Assembly (NCBI GenBank): GCA_963942565.1
Contig: OZ012700.1
Coordinates: 26,445,276 to 26,509,275 of the forward strand
Direction of reading: 5' to 3'
DNA: 64,000 bases
From: Maea johnstoni
Lineage: Eukaryota; Annelida; Polychaeta; Spionida; Magelonidae
A program made the position numbers and the translations under genes. The notes beneath the pieces were generated by a model. That model was not told where the DNA came from. It searched no databases and worked only from the letters and a program-made list of their open reading frames with translations. Of the stretch, positions 56,245 through 64,000 are shown in pieces. Each line of letters begins with the position of its first letter. Position 1 is the first letter of the stretch.

Positions 56245-56484
56245 TACATTAATCTTATTTGGGATTCTGTAAGTAGCAGCTCTGTTGGTTAAGGCGGCTC
56301 CTGATGAAATGGCTCCTGACCTGGGTATGTAATAAACTACCCACTGCATTGTTCTAGGATTGAACAATGGGCTATTGTTTTCGGAATGGATTTCTTTAGA
56401 ATTCCCAAGTACTGCTATAGACTGCTAAATAGTCTGTCTGTAAACACCCAGTTCTTTGCCTCAAATCTCAGATATATTCCTTAG

Positions 56485-56579
56485 CTTCTGATCAACATTT
56501 CTCCTTCAAATGCTTTCTAGAAAATGCTTTTGTAAGTAAAATATCTACCAAATAGTCAGGCCTGTTTTAATGGGTTAAG
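56485..56579 (+). mobile_element. M2 fragment
   Basis: Right half only: TCTCCTTCAAATGCTTTCTA to TTTTAATGGGTTAA. Confidence 0.55.
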
Positions 56580-56737
56580 AAATTACTGACAAGCTGTGCA
56601 TTTTCCCTAAGCATCTACTGCGGTTAGTGGTAGGCCCAGTGGTATTTAGGGGAGATATGTGTCTTTGAGAGGCCATTGCCCACTTTATTTTATTGGTGGT
56701 GCATGCATGGCCTACCAATGGAGTAGATGGATTCGGA

Positions 56738-56974
56738 ATTTATTTTATCGGCACTTTTTCTGCCATATTGTGGCTTAAATTCATGACTAGCCAGTCATAA
56801 ATAGTGGAGGAAACCGGAGTACCCAGCAAAAAACAACGCCTAACCCCAAGTCACAGGCAACTTTCTCACATGCCTGGGGGAGCCTGATTCAAACCTGTGC
56901 AGTGGTGAGAGACAGCTAGCAGTCTGTGGCAATGCCGAGAACCTTATACCACACTACTGTCTGGGCTGCCCTGG
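56738..56974 (-). repeat. SINE-L, near full length
   Basis: Minus strand: AGTAGTGTGGTATAAGG (A box), CAGGTTTGAATCAGGC (B box), GTGAGAAAGTTGCCTGTGAC, TTGGGGTTAGGCGTTG, GGGTACTCCGGTTTCCTCCA, then GGCAGAAAAAGTGCCGATAA. The GGGTACTCCGGTTTCCTCC block resembles a block seen in several animal SINE families. Another SINE-L end (TTATTGTCACTTTTTTCGTC) follows directly. Confidence 0.75.
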
Positions 56975-57006
56975 AGTTAAGTTTATTGTCACTTTTTTCG
57001 TCATGT

Positions 57007-57363
57007 AACCAGTAATGGCTATATTGTAACCAGTAATGGCTAAATTGTAGCCAGTAATGGCTATATTGTTACCAGTAATGGCTTTAATTGTAACCAGTAA
57101 TGGCTATATTGTTACCAGTAATGGCTTTAATTGTAACCAGTAATGGCTATATTGTTACCAGTAATGGCTTTAATTGTAACCAGTAATGGCTATATTGTTA
57201 CCAGCAATGGCTAAATTGTAACCAGTAATGGCTATATTGTTACCAGTTATGGCTAAATTGTAACTTGTAATTGCTATATTGTTACCAGTAATGGCTAAAT
57301 TGTTACCAGCAATGGCTCAATTGTAACCAGTAATGGCTATATTGTAACCAGTAATGGCTATAG
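57007..57363 (+). repeat. Tandem repeat, about 21-bp unit, about 16 copies
   Basis: TTGTAACCAGTAATGGCTAT and TTGTTACCAGTAATGGCTTT variants, partly arranged as 42-bp dimers. Confidence 0.92.
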
Positions 57364-57413
57364 GGACCAAAGTATGTGGAGATGACCACTCACTTATATA
57401 CAGTCAAGTCACT

Positions 57414-57610
57414 GTCTTAGCCCAAGAATATTTTCAATCACAAAATAATATATCCATGATGAAAATATCACGTAACCCTCTCTTTAGGAGCACTGGGTAT
57501 GTTCCGGTGCTTGATAAAATACCAAATACTGATATTGAATGGAAAAAAGTATCATATCATCAAATTTGTCAGGGTGCTTCTGGCTGTATGAGCATTTATG
57601 AGTTATTGTG
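57414..57610 (+). mobile_element. Degraded M2 copy
   Basis: Right part AAATTTGTCAGGGTGCTTCT...GCATTTATGAGTTATTG matches the M2 right end. It explains the 85-codon frame here. Confidence 0.4.
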
Positions 57611-57691
57611 AAATACTAGAGACTGTGGCAGAAAGACATGCTGCATGTTAGTAGGTAATAATTACGAAGAACATATCAATGATGTTTTGAC

Positions 57692-57909
57692 TTAACCCTT
57701 AATTTTATGCTGCTGGTGGCTAATTTGGCCGATACAAAAAGATGCAAAAAAAAAAAAAATTACTGAAACCCTAGCAAATGGGTACTCATCTGAGAGAACT
57801 CTGCGAGAGCTTTCAAATGAATACCAAGATGACATGGTTTCAATGGTTTTTCAAGAATCTTGCATTTTTGTGCTTTGGACGAAAGTAGTCTCAGCATTGG
57901 AAGGGTTAA
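57692..57909 (+). mobile_element. M1 MITE
   Basis: TTAA at both edges, 218 bp, with a 4-bp insertion near the left end and an A run. Confidence 0.8.
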
Positions 57910-58437
57910 AAAGAAAAATAATACTTTAAGGATCTACGGCGAGCCTGCTGTGATGTACACGTTTCCTTATCTTACTTCTGACCATCAAAAAGAACTGCCG
58001 GCCTGAATAATTGATCACTGCTAGTGATGACACAAATCAGAGTTTTTTACCCAAGCCCCCGGCAAATTCACCGAGCAATTAATTCTCATATCATAAGAGT
58101 CTCTCGACAACCCTCGAAGATGAGGCCTCAATCCAGACGGGCTGCCAAGAGAAGCGATTCGCTGTGCAGCCCTTATGTGAGTGCACAGATAGCTAGACTT
58201 CCAATTAAGTGTTCCGCCGCAATAATTGCCTTGTTAGGTTATATTTGGTGCTGGAATTCATTCAAAAATCTTGGTATGATTTATCGGAAAAAAGAGTCAG
58301 AACAATTATTTGTAAGCCTTTATGGCATATTGGGTGCTTACAGGTAAAATTGCTCATATTCGCTGCGAGAGCAGTCTTGCTTCTGAAAAATTCCAATGAT
58401 ACTGTATTCATCTTAATAAGCACACAGGCTCTTATTA
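57910..58437 (+). other. Unique block, open in one frame for 107 codons
   Basis: 58024-58347 is open on the plus strand and begins with ATGATGACACAAATC if translated from 58024; the product (RRAAKRSDSLCSPY inside) has no recognisable domain. The block is free of shared repeats and includes TAATTGATC, CAATTAATTCTC and similar homeodomain-type sites. Could be a small gene, an exon or a conserved non-coding element. Confidence 0.25.
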
Positions 58438-58439
58438 AC

Positions 58440-58600
58440 AGCACACTGACCTCGTTTTGATCCCACCCAGGGCATGTGAGAAAGTTAAGTGGTTGTTTTC
58501 GCCCGGTACTCCAGTTTCTTCCACCAGTTGCAACTGACTAGTCAAAACTTAGGCATAATATGGCAAATAAAGTGACTAAAAATGAGATTTCAACTGGAAA
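58440..58600 (+). repeat. SINE-L, head-truncated
   Basis: B-box-like CTCGTTTTGATCCCACC, GGGCATGTGAGAAAGTTAAG, CGGTACTCCAGTTTCTTCCA and a poorly preserved end. Confidence 0.65.
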
Positions 58601-59029
58601 TTGTCCATTTGCTTGTGTGTCTGTGAGTGTGTCTGTTGCTGGGGCTTAGTTATGCTGTTTTGGTTGGGGATAGCGATCAGTTATTATACCTCCCAATCTC
58701 CTCTCAGCATATTGATCCTCTATTGACTATAGATTACCTATTGCCACGTGACCCCGTTTTCATGCAATGTGCCATATCACATAGTGCAAGAGGAGCTTTT
58801 CTCTAAGTCTTATGGAGATTGCTTTCTGAATACTTAAGTATGTGTTTGTACAAGGTAAGTGGTCCTTATACACACTATGCTTGAAGTGCTTGAATTACTC
58901 AGATTTACATGCAGTAACCTTTACATTCTCACAATATCTGTGTATTATGAAGTGGCAGTATTGTGGTTGTATTTGCAAGAGCCATTCATTCTCTGTTTCT
59001 CAGGGCTGCACCCATGGCTGAGTGGTCTA
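58601..59029. other. No gene seen
   Basis: Unique sequence. Confidence 0.3.
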
Positions 59030-59480
59030 TACATTTGACTGAAAGCCCAAGGACGTAAACATTTTAGAAAAACATCTTAACCCATGTCATATTGGTATTC
59101 ATTGGATAGCTAACACTGAGTATTCTCAGATGAGTAACCATATGTCAGGGTTTCACTCTTTCTACAGTTTTTGGTCAAATTAGCCACCACCAGCCTAAGG
59201 CTAAATGGTTTTCTTCTGGGCATTAGAAGGTCAAGTCTGAGTGTTATGTAGGAGTCTTTGTATTTTTGAAAACCCATCTAAACCCTGTCATGTCAGTATT
59301 CATTGGATAGCTCTCCCTGAGTACTCTCAGATGAGCTTCCATGTGCCAGGGTTTAGCTCATTATTCGAGGATTTTTGCATATTTTTGTATTGGTCAAATT
59401 AGCGACCAGCAGCATAAGGCTAAATTTTGTTGTTCTGGGCACTAGAAGGTCAGGTCTGAGTGTTATGTAGGAGTCTATTA
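59030..59480 (-). repeat. Tandem duplication of (M1 + 55-bp flank)
   Basis: Two worn M1 copies (59030-59205 and 59262-59433), both ending in CATAAGGCTAAAT or similar, are each followed by CTGGGCAYTAGAAGGTCARG, TCTGAGTGTTATGTAGGAGT. M1 here was duplicated with its flank, not by transposition. Confidence 0.75.
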
Positions 59481-59557
59481 TTTAAAGCTTCCCAGCAGCT
59501 GACTGAGAGTTTCACATAATAAGGCACCTGACGTGTGCATGTCAGGCACCCTCAAGG

Positions 59558-59755
59558 CTTTAACCCAATTACATCTGCTGCACGCAGAATATCTGACACA
59601 CAGGGAAATATCTTGAAAACAAAACGAAATTTCAAGAAATATTTCACTGAAAGTTGTTGGTCTTGTTTGGTTAAACATTTCCTCTTCAAATATTTTTCAA
59701 ATAGTACTCAATTTTAGGAGTTATGTTCAAAGTTGTCAGATCATGTTCGTTTCCC
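59558..59755 (+). mobile_element. M2 MITE, worn
   Basis: TTTAACCCAATTACATC start and a core TTCCTCTTCAAATATTTTTC. Confidence 0.5.
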
Positions 59756-59923
59756 GGATGGAAATAGGTCACACACATGCATCTCTACAAGCTCTAGGCC
59801 ATTGCAGTTGCCTCTCTGGTATCTTAATGTGATATCCTGCAGGTATACACCATTGCCAAGATACCAAACTGCTGCCAAGTAGACTTGGCAAGCAATGGTA
59901 TTCTTGCTGGGCCCTGAATCTCA

Positions 59924-60075
59924 ACCCATTAAGAACTTGTCTTCTGGATCTTGTCTTCTAGGAGAGTAAATTATGTTCTTGTAAACATTTTTCCTTTGAA
60001 TATTTCCCTAGCTATGCTCTTACATGAAAGATTTTAACAACATTATCAGGCTGTTTTGGCTGCTGTGAACATTAA
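59924..60075 (-). mobile_element. M2 MITE, shortened, first link of the chain
   Basis: TCAACCCATTAAGAACTTG to CTGCTGTGAACATTAA; its right TTAA is the left TTAA of the M1 copy at 60072. Confidence 0.65.
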
Positions 60076-60284
60076 CCCTTATGGTGCTGGTGGACAATTT
60101 GGCCAATACATAATGATGCGAAAAATCTGAAAAATGACTGAAACCCTGGCATATGGGTACTCATCTGAAAGTACTCAACGAGAGCTTTCAAATGAATACC
60201 AACATGACAGGGTTTAGATGGTTTTCAAAGATTTTAGCGCCCTTAGGCTTTGGATAAAAGTAGCCTCAGCATTGGAAGGGTTTA
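60072..60284 (+). mobile_element. M1 MITE
   Basis: Left TTAA shared with M2; right edge GGGTTTA runs into ACCCAGTAATGC, another M2 start. Confidence 0.78.
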
Positions 60285-60660
60285 CCCAGTAATGCTTAAT
60301 GTTCCTCCTGTAATTGTCTTCTTGACCTATGACACTTTAGACTATAACTTAGAAAGTTGGAATGATTTTACAAAATATTTCAAGAAGAATTGATTATTTC
60401 TTCTACAAAGTACATCAGTAATGTCAAAAGTAATAAACCATTGGAAAATCCTCAGCAAAATTAATGAAAATTCTAAAGATATTGAAAAATATCTGAGTTG
60501 CTGAGAGATCTGAAGAATAGAAGAAGGCTTTGCAATATGCACTCATGGATATTGCATTCCTTTGGAAAGTGGATATGGAATTGTAGAAACACAGGATTGC
60601 AACTTCGAAATTTGAGGGTATATGAGCAATTTGTAAAATGTTTGAAAAAAAAATAACCTC
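60284..60660 (+). mobile_element. M2 MITE, diverged
   Basis: ACCCAGTAATGCTTAATG, ATTGTCTTCTTGACCTATGA, ACAAAATATTTCAAGAAGAA; the part after 60430 is expanded or foreign. Confidence 0.5.
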
Positions 60661-60668
60661 ACTTTCCT

Positions 60669-60880
60669 TTAACCTTTCCAGTGCTAAGGTTGCTTTCATC
60701 CAAAGCACAAGGATGCAAAGATTTTTGAAAACCATCTAAACCCTGTCATGTTGGTAATCATTGGAAAGCTCTCACTGAGTATGCTGAGATGAGTACCCAT
60801 GAGCCAGGGTTCCAGTCATTTTCATGTTTTTTGCATCATTTTGTATTAGCCAAATCAGCAATCAACAGCATAAGGGTTAA
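60669..60880 (-). mobile_element. M1 MITE
   Basis: TTAA at both edges, 212 bp. Confidence 0.8.
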
Positions 60881-60978
60881 AAAAAATGTTTGTGATTGTC
60901 ATCTTAATTCTGCAGTTTGTTTCATAAATCCAGTTGAACCTTATCAAGGAGAACTCTAGGCAGGAATGGGTTAATGTG
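60881..60978 (-). mobile_element. M2 fragment between two M1 copies
   Basis: Ends AGGCAGGAATGGGTTAA just before the next M1. Confidence 0.5.
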
Positions 60979-61192
60979 ATGAACCCTTCCAATGCTAAGA
61001 CTATTTTCATCCAAAGCACAAGAACGCAAAGATTTTTGAAAACCATCGAAACCCTTTCATGTTGGTACTCATTGGAAAGCGCTCACTGAGACCTTTCATA
61101 TGAGTACCTATATGCCAGGGTTTCTGTGATTTTTCAGGGTTTTTGCAACATTTTGTATCGGCCAACATGGCCACCAGCAGCATTAGGGTTAA
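60979..61192 (-). mobile_element. M1 MITE
   Basis: Left edge TGAACCCTTCCAATGCTAAG, right edge GGGTTAA. 214 bp. Confidence 0.8.
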
Positions 61193-61380
61193 AGCCGATA
61201 CGCCGAGAAAAATACCTTTGAAAGTGTCATAGATCCAGTCGACATTTGTAAAGGACGACTCTAGTCATGAATAGGTTAATTTGATAAAACAGGCCATGCT
61301 GAAAGGTCTGACGCTGCTGTGAAAAATATCTTCTGAAGTGTCATAGATCCAGTCAAAGGAGTCCGCTAGGCATTCGTGGG
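61193..61380. repeat. M2-derived duplicated fragments
   Basis: GTCATAGATCCAGTC and GAAAAATAYCTTYTGAAGTG occur twice about 108 bp apart; AAAACAGGCCATGCTGAAAG recurs near 61618. Confidence 0.5.
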
Positions 61381-61611
61381 TTAACCCTTTCATGCCTGTT
61401 GTGCCAAAAATGACCTTACTATATTGGTGATATCTTTCTTACCTGAGCTTTTTTTCATAAAGAATTTGAAGGGGAAATGAGGAACAGAACCTAAATCACA
61501 TTCCCTCTTCAAATATTTTGTAAATTTCAACTTAATTCTTAAGTTATTTTCAAAAATACCATAATTCCAGACGTCAATATTGACGGGGATCTCCGTACAC
61601 AAATGGGTTAA
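61381..61611 (-). mobile_element. M2 piggyBac-type MITE, full length
   Basis: TTAA at both edges; TTAACCCTTTCATGCC to ACACAAATGGGTTAA. 231 bp. Confidence 0.8.
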
Positions 61612-61654
61612 TTTGTTAAAACAGATCACGCTGAAAGGTGAGACTTTGTGAAAA

Positions 61655-61962
61655 ATATCAAGTGTCTGATGGCCGTTGTTGAGGGAATAAATGGCCATTA
61701 ACCCTTATGCTGCTGGTGGCTAATTTGGCCAATACAAAATTATGCAGAAAAATCTTTTAAAATGATTGAAACCCTGGCATATTTGTACTCATCTAAGAGC
61801 ACTCAGCGAGAGCTTTCAAATGAATACCAACATGGCAGGGTTTAGATGGTTTTCAAAGTTTTTAGCATTCTTGTGCTTTGGACAAAAGTAGCCTCAGCAT
61901 TTGAACGGTTAAAATTATCAAGTGTCTGATTGGTGTTGTTCATGGAATAAGTGGCCATTAAT
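61655..61962. repeat. Direct repeat of about 48 bp around an M1 copy
   Basis: ATATCAAGTGTCTGATGG...GGAATAAATGGCCATTAA before and ATTATCAAGTGTCTGATTGG...GGAATAAGTGGCCATTAA after the M1 at 61698-61912. Confidence 0.75.
61698..61912 (+). mobile_element. M1 MITE, last link of the chain
   Basis: TTAA at both edges, 215 bp. Confidence 0.8.
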
Positions 61963-62295
61963 TTTGCTATCATGTTCCCTAACTGAATCCTAATCTGTCC
62001 CTTTCAATTTAGCTTATTTGGCAACATAATTGGCATTTTCAATATTGGCTGCAGTTCCAAAGTAATTTTGTTGCTATTCTTGGGTGTTTGATTGCATTTC
62101 CTCACTCTGGCACTGACAATGATTACACGGGAGAGAGAGAGGGGGAAATGTTGACGCGAGTAAAAACCTAATCTTTGAAGTGCGCAGAAAATTTCATAAA
62201 GAAACTGCCCTTATCCTAGTAAGTGAATAAAGTCATTTTTTCCTACAAATGACATAGATCTGCTATCGGGAGTACAAAACAGAAAACTTCTGTAC
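61963..62295. other. No gene seen
   Basis: Unique sequence with a short GAGAGAGAGAG run near 62132. Confidence 0.3.
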
Positions 62296-62506
62296 TTAAC
62301 CCTACCAATGCTGAGGCTACTTTCGCCCCAAGAATGCAAAGATTTTTGATGACTTTCTTAACCCTCTCATGTTGTTATTCATTGGATAGCTCTCACTGAG
62401 TACTCTCCGATGGGTACCCTTGTGCCAGGGTTTCGGTCATTTTTCAGTGTGTTTTTTTGCATCATTTTGTATTGGCCAAATTAGTCATCGGCAGCATAAG
62501 GGTGAA
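62296..62506 (-). mobile_element. M1 MITE
   Basis: Left edge TTAACCCTACCAATGCTGAG, right edge GGGTGAA. 211 bp. Confidence 0.78.
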
Positions 62507-62931
62507 AATATATCTCTTCTTTTCACTCTTGTGATAGCTCATATTTCTGGATTTCAATAACACAAATGGATTTCACTGCTGGCAATGTATGGCTTTGTTG
62601 CTATATAGGAGTGAGCACTAAAAGGTAATTTCAGCATCAATAGCTGCACGTCACTTGGATCTAGTCTAATTGAATTAAGTAGACGAATAGCTAGCAATCT
62701 ATGATACAGGGCAAAATACTGGCCCACCCCCTTAGCTATTTTATAGCACTAGACACCATAAAGATATCAATCTAGATATCCATTTTCCATCCATCACGAT
62801 ATTGTTGTTCTTTCTGGTATTGACAGCTTTTCTCTCTGAATTTGTAGCTTGACTTTGCTTGTGAGTATGTATGCCAAGAAGAACTTTCAGTTGAAATTAG
62901 AACATTTTTCATTGCTCCCTTTTCATGTATG
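62507..62931. other. No gene seen
   Basis: Unique AT-rich sequence. Confidence 0.3.
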
Positions 62932-63144
62932 TTAACCCTTCCAATGCTGAGGATATTTTTGTCCAACGCACAAGGATGCAAAGATTTTTGAAAATCATCT
63001 AAACCGTGTCATGTTGGTATTCATTGGAAAGCTCTTGCTGAGTACTTTCAGATGAGTACCCATATGCCATGGTTTCAGTCATTTTTTCAGGTTTTTTGCA
63101 TTATTTTCTATGGGCCAAATTAGCCACCAGCAGCATAAGGGTAA
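62932..63144 (-). mobile_element. M1 MITE
   Basis: Left edge TTAACCCTTCCAATGCTGAG, right edge GGGTAA. 213 bp. Confidence 0.8.
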
Positions 63145-63233
63145 ATAGGAGTTGGGATGCAAAATGATATTACTCTTATAGTACCTGCCGTTTGTCCATC
63201 CATTTGTTTACGAAGCAGGGATGGTCTGCAGCA

Positions 63234-63446
63234 TTAACCTTTCCAATGCTAAGGCTACTTTCATCCAATGCACAAGAACGCAAATATTTTTGAAATCCGT
63301 CTAAACCCTGTCAAGTTGGTACTCATTGGATAGCCCTCACAGAGTGCTCTCAGATGAGTACCCATATGCCAGGGTTTCAGTGATTTTTCAGGATTTTTGC
63401 ATTATTTTGTATCGGCCAACTTAGCCACTAGCAGCATAAGGGTTAA
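63234..63446 (-). mobile_element. M1 MITE
   Basis: TTAA at both edges, 213 bp. Confidence 0.8.
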
Positions 63447-63537
63447 TTTGGCTGTGGGGCCCACATACTAATCATACCAGATCCCTGGTGGGGTGCTAAC
63501 AGATTTAGGCGGCTTGTTTTGATATGGTTTATCCTAG

Positions 63538-63623
63538 GCAGGGCTGTGGAGCCAGGAGATCAGGGGAAGCATGTCGGGACGAGGCTCTCTGTAATACATC
63601 TCTCAGCCAGAAAGAGGCCCTAG
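63538..63623 (+). CDS. Weak candidate exon
   Basis: Acceptor GGTTTATCCTAG, donor CCTAG/GTGACC. Open in one frame with four cysteines (QGCGARRSGEACRDEALCNT onward), phase 2 in and phase 1 out. A second frame is open until a stop just before the donor. Short, GC-richer than its surroundings; could be chance. Confidence 0.17.
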
Positions 63624-63782
63624 GTGACCAATTATACATCTCACTCCTCGCCTCCTATACAACAATTATCTTGATGAGGATTTCCTTAACCTTTTTATGC
63701 CTACACCCAGGGAATTAGCCTGCACATATCTGGCATTAATTGTATCACAGAAACCCTCAAAAATCACCTATTAAGGATACCC

Positions 63783-63815
63783 CCCCCCTCCCAAAAAAAA
63801 AAAAAAAAAAAATTG
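63783..63815 (+). repeat. C run followed by A run
   Basis: CCCCCCCCCTCCC then about 20 A. Possibly the tail of a worn retroposon, but no body was recognised upstream. Confidence 0.5.
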
Positions 63816-63914
63816 CGAGGAATTCATAAAAAAAAGGCATTTCACAAATAGATCTGAATATTTTCATCCAATCTTGATTCCTATGGCGTAACATTATTCA
63901 CATTTAATGAAGCA

Positions 63915-64000
63915 AATGCCCTGATTTTTGAAAACGATCTAAACCCTGTTGTGTTGGTATTCATTGCATAGCTCTCACTGTGTCCTCTCAGATGAGTTCC
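63915..64000 (-). mobile_element. M1 fragment running off the window
   Basis: TTTTTGAAAACGATCTAAAC to CTCAGATGAGTTCC; left terminus missing or strongly worn. Confidence 0.6.

Noticed and set aside
57354-57611. 85-codon frame after the 21-bp repeat
   Set aside because: The DNA matches a worn M2 element at its right end, so the frame is probably a transposon relic.

Overview
The window looks like nuclear DNA of an animal, most likely a marine invertebrate. The evidence is AT-rich sequence, no long open reading frames, tRNA-derived SINEs, dense families of short non-autonomous DNA transposons (MITEs), long dinucleotide and trinucleotide arrays, and a few short exon-like blocks with splice signals. 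I cannot name the species or phylum. Almost every open frame is a shadow of a repeat. I found no intact transposase, no certain complete gene and no retrovirus-like element.

The main content is repeats, sorted here by their ends and target-site duplications (TSDs). M1 (about 212 bp, roughly 40 copies) and M2 (about 231 bp) begin TTAACCC and end GGGTTAA, the piggyBac signature. H (230-235 bp, six copies) begins and ends GGCC and has a TAA or TTA TSD in all six, as in PIF/Harbinger Tourist-like MITEs. M3 (about 315 bp, seven copies) has CAGGGTCTTAGCCAG ends with 8-bp TSDs. Several ATCGAT-rich or GGTACCG-rich elements have TAG-type ends and 8-bp TSDs (hAT). The A5 group has CAGGG(C/T)yyGACA ends and exact 5-bp TSDs in five of five copies (hAT5-like), and M4 (CAGGCACCRACATAA) also gives 5-bp TSDs. 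Two elements with TTCGCCCGATTAAGCGCAC ends lie next to TA. Two SINE families are present, one tRNA-Thr-like and one Leu/Ser-like.

Layout: 0.1-0.5 kb, TA-flanked element; 0.5-2.9 kb, mostly unique; 2.9-12 kb, mixed MITEs and a duplicated exon-like block; 12.2-13.3 kb, satellite built from M1; 17.6-18.2 kb, hAT with a large hairpin; 20.4-23.5 kb, minisatellites and GA/TC arrays; 26-30 kb, exon-like blocks and a 90-bp array; 30-31.7 kb, M1-derived satellite and a TAG/CTA array; 33.8-34.1 kb, G-tract array; 34-46.5 kb, dense MITEs, further exon-like blocks and a TATA promoter candidate near 42.9 kb; 46.6-49.6 kb, tRNA-like units and a 132-bp minisatellite; 50-64 kb, MITEs, an AT array, and an M1/M2 chain at 59.9-61.9 kb.

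The most plausible genic interpretation is that much of the window is intron of a plus-strand gene with small exons. Two blocks (40350-40428 and 54749-54841) have compatible phase-1 splice sites and together read like half of a fibronectin type III domain. Others lie near 9.3/9.95, 26.2, 28.5, 38.1 and 63.5 kb. All are inference from splice signals and open frames, with no database support. The best-supported observations are structural: nested insertions that order the elements in time, MITEs turned into satellites, and hAT5 elements sharing ends but not interiors.
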